From Amycolatopsis jiangsuensis (GTDB taxonomy: Bacteria; Actinomycetota; Actinomycetes; Mycobacteriales; Pseudonocardiaceae): a DNA stretch of 64,000 nucleotides. This document shows, piece after piece, positions 1-8,669 of this stretch; position 1 is the stretch's first letter; every line of letters starts with the position of its first letter. The stretch spans positions 5,296,501 through 5,360,500 of the forward strand of contig NZ_JACHMG010000001.1 of assembly GCF_014204865.1 (NCBI RefSeq), read 5' to 3'. Made by a program: the position numbers and the translations under genes. Below the pieces are notes generated by a model. It had not been told where the DNA came from. It did no database searches and saw nothing but the letters and a program-made list of their open reading frames with translations.

Positions 1-658
1 CGAAGAATCCGCGGTCGTAGGCGGCGGCGAGGTTGCGGTGGCTGGCCGCGGCCAGCTCGTCCTGCGCCTCGCGCGCGACGTCCCAGACCTTCGCGGTGAG
101 CGCGGCGTGCTCCCCCATCGACAGCCCGGTGCGCGGTTCGGAGTTGCGCGGAATCTCCGGCACGATGTGCCCCGGACGGAGCTTCGCGACGAGCTTGAGC
201 CGGTCGGGCAGGGTCTTCGCGGCGTTGAGCTGCACGAGGATCTGCCGCAGGTCCGGGTTCACCGCGAGCGGGGCGTCACTCGTGGTGTCCACGCCGCCGG
301 CGATCGCCGAATCGATTTCCCCGAGTGCGATCTTGTGGGCGACGTTGAGCACGGCCTGCAGTCCCGTACCGCAGGCCATCTGCACGTCGGACGCCGGCGT
401 CGCGGGCGAGAGCCTGCTGCCCAGCACACTTTCGCGGGCCAGGTTGAAGTCCTTCGAGTGCTTGAGCACCGCACCCGCGGCGACCTCGCCGATCACCTCG
501 TCCTGCAGGGAGAACCGGCTGATCAGCCCGTCCAGCGCGGCGGTGAACATGTCCTGGTTCGAAGCCCTGGCGTAGGGCCCGTTCGACCGCGCGAACGGGA
601 TCCGGTTCCCGCCGACGATCGCGACCTTCCGCACCGCGGGGGTCTTCCTGGTCGCCAT
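1..658 (-). CDS. Acetyl-CoA C-acyltransferase (thiolase), C-terminal part outside window
   Basis: Thiolase that cleaves or condenses beta-ketoacyl-CoA in fatty-acid or sterol side-chain metabolism. The ATG at 658 opens MATRKTPAVRKVAIVGGNR. The nucleophilic cysteine lies in QMACGTGLQAV about 110 residues in. About 219 residues are visible before the window edge, so the C-terminal His and Cys motifs cannot be checked. It is divergent from fabG at 753, and the 94-bp gap holds a near-perfect palindrome. The set thiolase/fabG4/htdX matches the mycobacterial fadA2-fabG4-htdX neighbourhood (established knowledge), so this is probably the FadA2/FadI equivalent. Confidence 0.93.
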   Translation of the reverse strand, partial: MATRKTPAVRKVAIVGGNRIPFARSNGPYARASNQDMFTAALDGLISRFSLQDEVIGEVAAGAVLKHSKDFNLARESVLGSRLSPATPASDVQMACGTGLQAVLNVAHKIALGEIDSAIAGGVDTTSDAPLAVNPDLRQILVQLNAAKTLPDRLKLVAKLRPGHIVPEIPRNSEPRTGLSMGEHAALTAKVWDVAREAQDELAAASHRNLAAAYDRGFF

Positions 659-693
659 GACGTCCACCTCTCTGAGTCGTCCCTTTCACACTG

Positions 694-715
694 TAACCTA
701 CTAGCGAGTAGGTTA
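694..715. promoter_or_regulatory. TetR-type operator in the divergent thiolase/fabG promoter
   Basis: Perfect 9-bp inverted arms TAACCTACT and AGTAGGTTA flank a 4-bp centre (AGCG). The site lies between the two divergent start codons. Related copies occur at 3648-3662 and 43521-43559, so it is probably the binding site of the TetR protein encoded at 2916-3575. Confidence 0.72.
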
Positions 716-752
716 GACTGCGACGTGACGCAGACTGCACGGGAGGCACGTA

Positions 753-2087
753 ATGGCGGACAGGTATCAGCAGTTCACGAAAACCCCGGTCGGGAAGTTC
801 GTGGTGCCCAAGCTCGGCCTGCCGAATCCCGCCACGTTGCGTCGGTACCGCCCTGGTCAGCCCGCACTCGAGGGTCCCGCACTTCTCGGCGCGGCGCCCG
901 GCGGACGGCTGGAGAAGACCGTGAAGGCGCAGCTGGCCGCCGCCGGGATCGAGGTCCTCGCCGCGCCGGCCGACCGGCACGCGGCGCTCGTTTTCGACGC
1001 GACCGGAGTGAAGGACCCGGCGCAGCTGCGTGAGGTGTACCGGTTCTTCCACCCGGTGATCCGCAAGATCGGCTCGTGCGGCCGGGTGGTCGTGCTGGGC
1101 ACCCCGCCGGAGCTGGCCGAAGGCCGGGAGCGGATCGCGCAGCGGGCGCTGGAAGGGTTCGTGCGCTCGGTCGGCAAGGAGTTGAAGCGCGGCGCGACGG
1201 CGCAGCTGGTGTACGTGGCCGAAGGCGCCGAGGAGGCGAGCGAATCGACGCTCCGGTTCCTGCTCTCGGCGAAGTCGGCGTTCGTGGACGCGCAGGTGAT
1301 CCGCGTCGGCACGCACCTCAAGACCGCGCCGGTCCCGGCGAACTGGGAAAAGCCGCTCGAGGGCAAGGTCGCGCTGGTCACCGGCGCGTCCCGCGGGATC
1401 GGCGCGGCGATCGCCGAAACGCTGGCCCGCGACGGGGCGCACGTGGTCGCGCTCGACATCCCGGCGCAGGGCGGTGACCTGTCCACAGTGGCCAATCGCG
1501 TCGGCGGTTCCGCACTGCAGCTGGACATCACCGCCGCGGACGCGCCGGAGAAGCTGGCCGGCTACCTGACCAAGCGCCACGGCGGCGTTGACGTGGTCGT
1601 GCACAACGCCGGCATCACCCGCGACAAGACCCTCGGCAACATGACCGAGGCAGGCTGGGACGCGGTGCTCACCGTGAATCTGGCCGCGCAGCTGGCGGTG
1701 AACGACACGCTGCTCGGCGACAAGGTGCTCAACGAGAACGGCCGCATCGTCGGGGTCTCCTCGATCGCGGGCATCGCCGGCAACGTCGGCCAGACGAACT
1801 ACGGCACGTCGAAGGCGGGCGTGATCGGCATGGTGAACGTCGGCGCGCCGCAGCTCGCCGAGTACGGCGGCACGATCAACGCGGTCGCCCCCGGTTTCAT
1901 CGAGACCAAGATGACCGCCGCCGTCCCGCTGTTCATCCGTGAGGCCGGGCGGCGGCTGTCGAGCCTCGGCCAGGGCGGACTGCCGGTGGACGTCGCCGAA
2001 ACCATTGCGTGGTATGCGAATCCGGCGTCGGCGGCGGTCAACGGCAACGTGGTCCGCGTGTGCGGCCAGGCCCTGCTGGGAGCGTGA
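753..2087 (+). CDS. fabG4: 3-oxoacyl-ACP/CoA reductase, high-molecular-weight FabG4 type
   Basis: NAD(P)H-dependent reductase of 3-oxoacyl thioesters, 444 residues. This is the long FabG4 form, with an extra N-terminal flavodoxin-like domain of about 200 residues before the catalytic Rossmann domain. The nucleotide-binding loop TGASRGIG starts near residue 209. The catalytic triad is Ser337, Tyr350 and Lys354 (NYGTSK). ATG 753 is preceded by GGGAGG. The next gene, a MaoC dehydratase, follows after 3 bases, so reductase and dehydratase are co-transcribed and act in consecutive steps, as in the mycobacterial fabG4-htdX pair. Confidence 0.93.
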   Translation: MADRYQQFTKTPVGKFVVPKLGLPNPATLRRYRPGQPALEGPALLGAAPGGRLEKTVKAQLAAAGIEVLAAPADRHAALVFDATGVKDPAQLREVYRFFHPVIRKIGSCGRVVVLGTPPELAEGRERIAQRALEGFVRSVGKELKRGATAQLVYVAEGAEEASESTLRFLLSAKSAFVDAQVIRVGTHLKTAPVPANWEKPLEGKVALVTGASRGIGAAIAETLARDGAHVVALDIPAQGGDLSTVANRVGGSALQLDITAADAPEKLAGYLTKRHGGVDVVVHNAGITRDKTLGNMTEAGWDAVLTVNLAAQLAVNDTLLGDKVLNENGRIVGVSSIAGIAGNVGQTNYGTSKAGVIGMVNVGAPQLAEYGGTINAVAPGFIETKMTAAVPLFIREAGRRLSSLGQGGLPVDVAETIAWYANPASAAVNGNVVRVCGQALLGA

Positions 2088-2090
2088 GCG

Positions 2091-2927
2091 ATGGCCGTTC
2101 GTGAGCTGAGCACCGCGCCGAACCTGGCGTCGCTGTACCCGAAGGCACTGCTGCGCCGCGGCGGCGGTTCGGCGCTGCCGGACACCGAGCTGGTGCGGCC
2201 GGAGGTCGTGGTCGACCCCACGCACGTCGCCGGCTACGCCGAGGTCTGCGGATTCCGCTTCTCCGACGAGCTGCCCGTGACGTATCCGCACATGCTCGTC
2301 TTCGGCCTGCAGATGGCGTTGATGACCGAACCGGGCTTCCCGTTCCCGCTGCTCGGCTTGGTGCACGTGGAGAACCGGATCACCCAGCACCGCCCGCTGC
2401 GGCTGGGTGAGACGTTCAGCGCTCGCGTGCACGCGGAGAACCTGCGGCCGCACGAGAAGGGCCAGCAGCTCGACATGGTGAGCGAGCTGCGGGTGGGCGA
2501 GGAAACCGTCTGGACCGAGGTGTCGACTTATCTACGCCGCGGCTCGGGCTCTGCGCCTTCCGGGCCGCGTGCCCAGCTGACGCCTCCGACGCCGACTGCG
2601 CTGTGGCACGTGCCGGGGGACATCGGCCGCCGCTACGCCGAGGTGTCGGGCGACCGCAACCCGATCCATCTACACCCGCTGACCGCGCGCCTGTTCGGCT
2701 TCCCGAAGGCGATCGCGCACGGCATGTGGACGAAGGCGCGTGCTCTGGCGTCCTTCGAGGGGCGCCTGCCGCCCGCGTTCACCGTGGAGGTCCGGTTCAA
2801 GCAGCCCGTCCTGCTGCCGGCGAAGGCGGCGTTCACCACCTGGCACACCGACGACGGCTGGGCGTTCGAACTGTGGCACGCGCGCAAGCCGAAGCCGCAT
2901 CTGGACGGGGTGATTTCAGCTCTCTGA
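2091..2927 (+). CDS. MaoC-family (R)-specific enoyl hydratase / 3-hydroxyacyl dehydratase (HtdX-like)
   Basis: Double hot-dog dehydratase/hydratase of 278 residues acting on 3-hydroxyacyl thioesters. The second hot-dog half carries the hydratase-2 signature YAEVSGDRNPIH, followed by GFPKAIAHGMWTKA, which gives the catalytic Asp and His. It starts 3 bases after fabG and is in the same operon. Its end overlaps the convergent TetR gene by 12 bp. Order and size match mycobacterial HtdX (Rv0241c family). Confidence 0.92.
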   Translation: MAVRELSTAPNLASLYPKALLRRGGGSALPDTELVRPEVVVDPTHVAGYAEVCGFRFSDELPVTYPHMLVFGLQMALMTEPGFPFPLLGLVHVENRITQHRPLRLGETFSARVHAENLRPHEKGQQLDMVSELRVGEETVWTEVSTYLRRGSGSAPSGPRAQLTPPTPTALWHVPGDIGRRYAEVSGDRNPIHLHPLTARLFGFPKAIAHGMWTKARALASFEGRLPPAFTVEVRFKQPVLLPAKAAFTTWHTDDGWAFELWHARKPKPHLDGVISAL

Positions 2928-3575
2928 CGGTTTCCAGACCTCGCCTTCGACGAGGTCGCTGAAGCCGAGCCAGATCAGGTTCATCAGCCACGACGCGAGT
3001 ACGCCGTCGGAAATCTCCGGCCGGTCGAGTGCCCAGTCGGCGAGGGATTCGGCCGCGCCCACCAGCGCCGCGGAGAGGCCGGCGCCGGAGAACTCGGCCT
3101 GTTCCCCGAGGCCCTTGCGGGTGCCGGCGGACACCACCAGTGCGGCGACCAGTTCGATCGCGCGGGTGCGCATCGCGGAGATCTCGGCGGCGAACGCCCC
3201 GCCGACGGTCAGCGCCTGCCGGTGCAGCACCGTCCAGGATTCGCGGTACTCGGCGACGAAGCGGTAGAACGAGCGCAGGCCGTGCCACAGCTGCATGTCC
3301 GGCGGCAGATCGGGCTGCACTCCGGACTGGATGGCCTCCAGCAGGCGGGTGGCCTCGCGCTGGATGCACTTGCCGAACAGGTCCTCCTTGGAGCCGAGGT
3401 AGGTGTAGATCATCGGCTTGGAGACCCCGGCGACCTCGGAGATCTCGTCCATCGAGGCCGCGTGGTAACCGTGCCGGGAGAACACCTGCACGGCGGCGTC
3501 CAGGATCTGCCGTTCGCGGACCGCTCGGGGCAGCCGGCGCGCTCGCTCGGGCGGGGGCTGGGCTTCGTCGGGCAC
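2916..3575 (-). CDS. TetR/AcrR-family transcriptional regulator
   Basis: 219-residue repressor-type protein. The N-terminal helix-turn-helix reads ILDAAVQVFSRHGYHAASM..., with recognition region VAGVSKPMIYTYLGSKEDLF at about residues 25-70. The C-terminal ligand domain is variable. It is convergent with the fabG-htdX operon. An operator-like palindrome at 3648-3662 lies upstream of its start, with related sites at 694-715 and 43521-43559. It is therefore inferred to control the fadA/fabG/htdX genes, the SCP2 genes, itself and the FadE5-like gene, probably in response to an acyl-CoA. The ligand is not visible. Confidence 0.88.
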   Translation of the reverse strand: MPDEAQPPPERARRLPRAVRERQILDAAVQVFSRHGYHAASMDEISEVAGVSKPMIYTYLGSKEDLFGKCIQREATRLLEAIQSGVQPDLPPDMQLWHGLRSFYRFVAEYRESWTVLHRQALTVGGAFAAEISAMRTRAIELVAALVVSAGTRKGLGEQAEFSGAGLSAALVGAAESLADWALDRPEISDGVLASWLMNLIWLGFSDLVEGEVWKPSES

Positions 3576-3647
3576 TGTGGTTCGGACCTCCTCTTACTGG
3601 CAGGAGACGGTACCGGGAAGTGCGGCACCGGCGTGCTTGCCTGCCTA

Positions 3648-3662
3648 CCTACTCACCGGTAA
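3648..3662. promoter_or_regulatory. Operator-like site between TetR gene and SCP2 genes
   Basis: Read on the minus strand this is TTACCGGTGAGTAGG, matching the core of the 694-715 palindrome (CTACTAGCGAGTAGG). It sits in the shared intergenic region upstream of the TetR gene and of the SCP2 pair, so it could mediate autoregulation and control of both directions. Confidence 0.6.
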
Positions 3663-3696
3663 CCTCAGGTGGTAGCGAAATCGGAAGGGGTGGACG

Positions 3697-4341
3697 ATGG
3701 CCGACAACTCGCAGTCGACCAGCATCGGCCTGCGCGGGGCCGCGCTCCTGGACGCACTGGACCGGGCCGAGGTCGTCGACGCGGGCGTACCCGACGTGAA
3801 CGCGGTGGCCGACGCGGTCGACCCCCGTGAGCTGGGCCGGGAGGACGTCCGCCGGCTGTTCGCCGCGCTGCTGCGGCGGTCCGCGGACGAGCCCGCGTTC
3901 GCCCTCGAAAAGGTGGATCCCGCACGGCTGGCCACGCTCGTCGCGCGCGCGTCGCGGGCGCAGCTGGAGGCCGTGGTCGCCGAACGCGAACTGCGCGAGC
4001 AGGTGCTGGACGAGATCTTCACCCGCATGGGCGCGCACATCCGAGTCGATCGGGCAAGATCTCTGCACGCAGTGGTGCACTGGCGCCTCTCCGGCGGCGT
4101 GGGCGAAGGTGGCTACGACCGTTACGAGACCACGATCTCGCAAGGCGCGTGCACGGTTTCGCACGAGATGCGCGAGAAGCCGCGAGTGACGATCACCGTG
4201 GCCCCGGTGGATTTCTTCCGGATCATCACGCATCAGGCGACGCCGGCGGTGTTGTACGTGACCGGAAAGATCAAGGTGAAGGGCGATCTGGCCTTCGCCG
4301 CCGGGCTGATCGGCTATTTCGACCTGCCCCTTCCGGCGTAG
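3697..4341 (+). CDS. SCP2 sterol-binding domain protein (copy 1)
   Basis: 214-residue soluble protein. The C-terminal half looks like an SCP2 lipid-binding domain: VTITVAPVDFFRIITHQATPAVLYVTGKIKVKGDLAFAAGL is the typical strand-helix end. The N-terminal half is helical and shared with the next gene. It likely binds or carries acyl-CoA or sterol-type lipids, which fits the neighbouring beta-oxidation genes. ATG 3697 lies behind a purine-rich stretch (GAAGGGG). Confidence 0.82.
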   Translation: MADNSQSTSIGLRGAALLDALDRAEVVDAGVPDVNAVADAVDPRELGREDVRRLFAALLRRSADEPAFALEKVDPARLATLVARASRAQLEAVVAERELREQVLDEIFTRMGAHIRVDRARSLHAVVHWRLSGGVGEGGYDRYETTISQGACTVSHEMREKPRVTITVAPVDFFRIITHQATPAVLYVTGKIKVKGDLAFAAGLIGYFDLPLPA

Positions 4342-4352
4342 AATTCGCCGCC

Positions 4353-4976
4353 GTGCCTCGCGTCCCGTGGCGGAAGCTCTCGCGTGCCGCGCACGCGCCG
4401 AACGAGCATGCGGTGAACGGTTTCGCGCGCGCGTTGGCCGTCGAGAAGCTGACGCCGGAGCAGTTCGTGCAGGTCCTGGCGACCCTGCACATGCTCGGCG
4501 CGGCCGGCGCCGGCATCGAACTGAGCGCACTGACCACGCAATCCCTGGTCGACGTGGTCGCCCGCTCGTCAAGGGAACAGGTGAAGGCACTGGCTGAGCA
4601 CCCGGTACTGCGCCCGGTGTTCCTGGACGAGATCTTCCGCCGGATGTCGGAGCACCTCCACCCGGACCGCGCCCGCCACGTCGACGTCGTGGTGTCCTGG
4701 CGCTTCCCCAGCCCCACCAGCGAAGACGGCTACGACCGCTACCAAACCGTGATCGAGGACGGCCTGTGCGTCTCGAGCACCGACCTGACCCGCACCCCGG
4801 ACACCACGATCACGCTGTCGGTGGACGACTTCATCCGCATGGCCACCGGCAACGCCGCCGTGGCAACGATGTTCGTAACCGGCAAGGTAAAGGTGAAGGG
4901 CGAGTACGCCCCGGCGGTCCGGCTGTCCAGCTACTTCAACGTCCCCAAGCCGACGGGGACTGACTCAACACACTAG
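4353..4976 (+). CDS. SCP2 sterol-binding domain protein (copy 2, tandem paralogue)
   Basis: 207 residues from GTG 4353, 11 bases after the first SCP2 gene. Like its neighbour it has a helical N-terminal part (LDEIFRRMSEHL matches LDEIFTRMGAHI) and an SCP2-like end (TGKVKVKGEYAPAVRLSSYFNVP), so the two are tandem duplicates. The upstream in-frame ATG at 4149 is inside copy 1 and was rejected. The TAG stop (4974-4976) lies inside the 4-bp CTAG duplicated by the adjacent insertion sequence, so the element landed immediately after the stop and the protein is intact. Confidence 0.8.
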   Translation: MPRVPWRKLSRAAHAPNEHAVNGFARALAVEKLTPEQFVQVLATLHMLGAAGAGIELSALTTQSLVDVVARSSREQVKALAEHPVLRPVFLDEIFRRMSEHLHPDRARHVDVVVSWRFPSPTSEDGYDRYQTVIEDGLCVSSTDLTRTPDTTITLSVDDFIRMATGNAAVATMFVTGKVKVKGEYAPAVRLSSYFNVPKPTGTDSTH

Positions 4977-5964
4977 ATGATTGATTCCGTGAAGTTGGTG
5001 TTAGTGGTCGAATGCGATCAGTGATCGTTTGCTGGTCAGGTCGGTGGTCCAGTTGTGCCAGATGGCGGTGGCCATGGCTAGCAGCCGCTGGGTGACCCGG
5101 GTGAACACGCCGGCCGGGGTGCGTCCGCCGTGCGCTTCGAGATCGAGTTGGCCTTTGAGGGTCTGGTTGACCGATTCGATGCGCTGGCGGACGCCGCCGA
5201 GGTTGCCGTTGCGGTAGGTCTCGTCCTTGCGGTCGGGGCGCAGCAACTCCAGCCCCATCGCCGCGGTCAGCTTCTTGAATTCTTTGCCGGCGAAACCCTT
5301 GTCCGCCAACAAGACCTGGCCGTTTCGGATGAAGTGACGGTTGTCTGCGAGCAGAGCGGCCAGCACCTCGCGCTCGCCGAGTTTCGGGTTGGCCAGGCAC
5401 CACATGACCGGCATCCCGTCGCCGGAGCAGACGAGGTACAGCTTCAGGCCCCAGTACCAGCGAGAGTGTGACGCACAGTAGCCGTAGCTGGCGTGCCCGG
5501 CCAGGTCTGAGCGCTTCACGGTTTCCCGCGACATTCCCCACGGTACCGGGGTGGCGTTGGTGATCCACATATCGTCGAACCACGATGGGCAACACGCGGC
5601 CAGTGCAAGAATCGCCTTGCATAGCAACGGTTGTGCGGTTTTCAGCCGCTTGTGGTAGCCGGACTGACCCAGCATCGCGGGAAACATCGCACGCCACCCG
5701 GAATCGGCATGGATGTGCCGGATCCAGCGTCGCTCACTGTCGTATCGCTGCAGCACCTGCGCCACGGCCATCGTGATCAGCTCACTGTCTGTCAGCTCCG
5801 GTCGTCGACCACGGCCGACGCGGGGCGGCACAACATGGTCGTCAACCAGCACGTACAGTGCGGTCAGGAGGGTGTCTAACTCATTCGTCACGGTTTGATC
5901 TTGGACACCCTCCTCCCATGCCTGCACAGCGGTCCCTTCACATGACCTTCACGGAATCACTCAT
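4977..5964. mobile_element. IS982-family insertion sequence, 988 bp
   Basis: The ends are inverted repeats: ATGATTGATTCCGTGAAG at 4977 and the complement of ATGAGTGATTCCGTGAAG ending at 5964 (one mismatch in 18). Both are flanked by CTAG (4973-4976 and 5965-5968), a possible 4-bp target duplication. CTAG is self-complementary, so it could alternatively be part of the inverted repeat. One transposase gene fills the element. Confidence 0.85.
5001..5888 (-). CDS. IS982-family transposase
   Basis: DDE-type transposase of about 295 residues. Recognised from the conserved actinobacterial IS982 pattern: LTDSELITMAVAQVLQ, SGYHKRLK, SRETVKRSDLAGHASYGYC, LLADKGFAG and RQRIESVNQTLKGQLD, the last near the catalytic Glu. 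GTG 5888 (VTNELDTLLTALY) matches the usual family N-terminus. An in-frame GTG at 5927 would add 13 residues. No frameshift or stop is seen, so the copy looks functional. Confidence 0.87.
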   Translation of the reverse strand, partial: TNELDTLLTALYVLVDDHVVPPRVGRGRRPELTDSELITMAVAQVLQRYDSERRWIRHIHADSGWRAMFPAMLGQSGYHKRLKTAQPLLCKAILALAACCPSWFDDMWITNATPVPWGMSRETVKRSDLAGHASYGYCASHSRWYWGLKLYLVCSGDGMPVMWCLANPKLGEREVLAALLADNRHFIRNGQVLLADKGFAGKEFKKLTAAMGLELLRPDRKDETYRNGNLGGVRQRIESVNQTLKGQLDLEAHGGRTPAGVFTRVTQRLLAMATAIWHNWTTDLTSKRSLIAFDH

Positions 5965-6077
5965 CTAGGTGCCGCGCGGTCCGTCGGGAGCTGCCGTTGG
6001 AGCCGGCCACTGTACAGCGGCGCCGGGGGTTGATTAGCCTTCCGAATCAGTACAGGAGTTCCGGTAGGGGGTATCAA

Positions 6078-8669
6078 GTGGCCGTTGAGGTATCGGAGGC
6101 TCAGATCGAGAAGGCGTACAAGCTCTTCTTGAAATACGCCGACGTCAGTTCGCCCAAGGAGGCAGCCGACGACCTCGAGGCCGCAGGCATGGACCCTGCG
6201 GTGATCGGGAGGGTCCGAGAGAAGCACGAGGCCGAGACGGTCCGGATCCGAAATCTCGACGAGCCGCCCTCGGTATGGCGGAACGGCCGGATCACCTGGT
6301 ACACGGGACCGAAGGACACTGACCGCAATTGGCCAGCCATCGTGAGGTCGATGCAGAAGAAGAACTTCGGCGAGGAAAACATCAAGTCCGTCGACGAGGC
6401 TTCGACGAAGATCCTCTCGCTCCTCGACCACCCGAAGCAGAACGCCTTCCAGACCCGTGGCCTCGTCGTCGGTTTTGTTCAGTCAGGCAAAACCACGAAC
6501 TTCACCGCCGTGATGGCCAAGGCCGCCGACCGAGGCTACAAGCTCTTCATCGTCCTGTCAGGCATCCACAACACCCTGCGCCGGCAGACTCAGCTTCGCC
6601 TCGGCGGCGACCTGATCCGCCCCAACCCTGCGCAGTGGTACGAGGTCACCACGCCCGAAAAAGACTTTTCCCCACCCGGCGGCAACGCGAAGGCATACTT
6701 CGCATCCAAGGGCCAGACGATGCTCCTGGTGGTCAAAAAGAACGTCGCGCCGCTCCGTAAACTGCGGGACTGGCTCGACGAGGCCGGCGAGTACTTGACC
6801 AACATTCCGACGCTGATGATCGACGACGAAGCCGATCAGTCAACAGTCGCCACAGCGAAGATCAATCCACTGCTCTTCGAGGTCATGAGCAAGTTCCCGA
6901 AAGTCGGGTACATCGGCTATACAGCGACGCCGTTCGCGAATTTGCTGATCAACCCGGGCGACGAGCGAGACTTCTACCCTCGCGACTTCATCGTCAACCT
7001 GCCCCAGCCCACGGGCTACCACGGCACCGAGGTCCTGTTCGGCCGCGAGCTCCTGCCCGGTGAGGACCCATCAGAGCTTGAGGGCGGTTTCAACATGATC
7101 CGCACCGTGCCCGACGACGAAGTCGACGAACTCAAGCCCAGGAAAAAGAGGGAAGCGGCGGACTTCTACCCGAGCATGCCCCATTCCCTGCGCTGTGCCG
7201 TCGAGTGGTTCTGGCTGGCTACAGCCGCGCGCAAGGTCCGGGGCGGCGGAAACCCACACTCGACGATGCTTGTCCACACGACGACCGACACGACGGTTCA
7301 ACTTCGCTTCAAAGATCCACTGCTCGAGCTGCGTGAGCGGATTTTGCGTGGCCTTGACACCAACAGCGACGAACTACACGACCGATTGCGGAGCATGTGG
7401 GCCCGTGAGACGGCGCTTGTACCGGCTGAGGACCTCGGCGAGGCACCGGTCGCCTTCGAGTCGCTACTTGAGCACCTCCCCAAGGTCGTGCACGATACGA
7501 AGGTCGTGATCGACAACTACAGGAGCACCGATCGGCTCGACTACGAGTCGGGACCGGTCACGGCCATCGCGGTCGGCGGCAACACGCTGTCGCGCGGCCT
7601 GACCTTGGAGGGCCTGATCTCCAGCCTGTTCGTCCGCGCCGTATCGGCCTACGACACGTTGCTACAGATGGGCCGCTGGTTCGGTTACCGCAACCACTAC
7701 GCGGACTTGCCCCGTATCTGGATGACGGACGAGCTCAAGGACTGGTTCAGTCACCTGGCCACCGTCGAGGCCGAGATGCGCCAGGACATCAATCGCTATA
7801 TGAACCCGGGCGTCAACCCGCTCAACTTCGCCGTGCGCCTGCGCACTCACCCGAAAATGAGCATCACAGCCAAAGCGAAGATGACCAGCGCTGTTCGGGC
7901 CACGGCGGCCTATGGCGGTCTCCTCGTCGAGTCCCGCTTCTTCGACGTCACACCCAACGGCACGCCCTGGCTGGAGCAAAACGCGGCGGCGGCACGCGAA
8001 CTCGTCGGCCGGGCGGCCAAAGACGGGATTCGCACGCAGTCCAGGGAGGAGACCGCGCTGTTCACGGGCGTCCCGCACGAAGGCGTCTTGGAATTCCTGC
8101 GCTCTTACTCCTTCCACAAGCGCTCGTCCGACGCCGATATCGCCAGGGTTTCCGAGTACATCCGGCGGCGGGTCCAGGCCGGGGCGTTGGGGCGTTGGAG
8201 CGTCGGTGTGATCGGCAACTCCCAGGTCAATCCCGACATCAAGAGCTGCGACCTAGGCAACGGAGTGGATGTGCGGATGGTCCGACGCTCGCGGATGCGG
8301 CACGAGGGCGACGGCGAATTCGACGGTGTGGCGGATATCAAGACCTTGACCAGCCGGCGAGACGAGGCACTCGACCTCGATGCACCCGGCACCTCTGGCA
8401 TGAGCCGCAAGAACCTCGTCGAGCTCCGCCAGCGCCAGCGGCCGACCGAGGGGCTCATCCTGCTGTATCCGATCGAGCCGCGGTCGGAGCCGACAGCTAA
8501 AGGACGGGTGGTACTCGAAGCCCCGACCGACGATGTCGTCATTGGAGTCGCGCTGGTCTTCCCGGAACCTCGGGACCAGGACTCCGACGTCGAGTACATG
8601 AGCGCCGACCTGTCCCAGGCCGAGGTCGAGGAAGAAGACACCTCGATCCTGGACCAGGACGACGTATGA
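6078..8669 (+). CDS. Z1-domain superfamily-II ATPase of a MORC-associated restriction-type system
   Basis: 863-residue motor protein from GTG 6078, chosen because GGGGG stands 7 bases upstream; an ATG at 5997 would add 27 residues. Helicase motifs are visible: motif I VVGFVQSGKTTN (about residue 131), motif II MIDDEADQ (about 247), motif III YTATPF (about 280), motif V NTLSRGLTLEG, and motif VI QMGRWFGYR (about 529) in the Z1 domain. Z1 proteins occur with MutL/MORC-like ATPases and methylases in predicted restriction-modification operons (Iyer, Abhiman and Aravind). The stop overlaps the next start (ATGA), the first of four such couplings. It probably translocates DNA for the nuclease partners. 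Confidence 0.9.
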   Translation: MAVEVSEAQIEKAYKLFLKYADVSSPKEAADDLEAAGMDPAVIGRVREKHEAETVRIRNLDEPPSVWRNGRITWYTGPKDTDRNWPAIVRSMQKKNFGEENIKSVDEASTKILSLLDHPKQNAFQTRGLVVGFVQSGKTTNFTAVMAKAADRGYKLFIVLSGIHNTLRRQTQLRLGGDLIRPNPAQWYEVTTPEKDFSPPGGNAKAYFASKGQTMLLVVKKNVAPLRKLRDWLDEAGEYLTNIPTLMIDDEADQSTVATAKINPLLFEVMSKFPKVGYIGYTATPFANLLINPGDERDFYPRDFIVNLPQPTGYHGTEVLFGRELLPGEDPSELEGGFNMIRTVPDDEVDELKPRKKREAADFYPSMPHSLRCAVEWFWLATAARKVRGGGNPHSTMLVHTTTDTTVQLRFKDPLLELRERILRGLDTNSDELHDRLRSMWARETALVPAEDLGEAPVAFESLLEHLPKVVHDTKVVIDNYRSTDRLDYESGPVTAIAVGGNTLSRGLTLEGLISSLFVRAVSAYDTLLQMGRWFGYRNHYADLPRIWMTDELKDWFSHLATVEAEMRQDINRYMNPGVNPLNFAVRLRTHPKMSITAKAKMTSAVRATAAYGGLLVESRFFDVTPNGTPWLEQNAAAARELVGRAAKDGIRTQSREETALFTGVPHEGVLEFLRSYSFHKRSSDADIARVSEYIRRRVQAGALGRWSVGVIGNSQVNPDIKSCDLGNGVDVRMVRRSRMRHEGDGEFDGVADIKTLTSRRDEALDLDAPGTSGMSRKNLVELRQRQRPTEGLILLYPIEPRSEPTAKGRVVLEAPTDDVVIGVALVFPEPRDQDSDVEYMSADLSQAEVEEEDTSILDQDDV

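Noticed and set aside
276..2453. 725-codon open frame on the minus strand over fabG and htdX
   Set aside because: Antisense shadow created by high GC content; the plus-strand genes have clear motifs and the minus frame has none.
6030..6056. Promoter-like TTGATT...TACAGG before the Z1 gene
   Set aside because: The spacer is only about 15 bp and the -10 match is poor, so it is not reported as a promoter.
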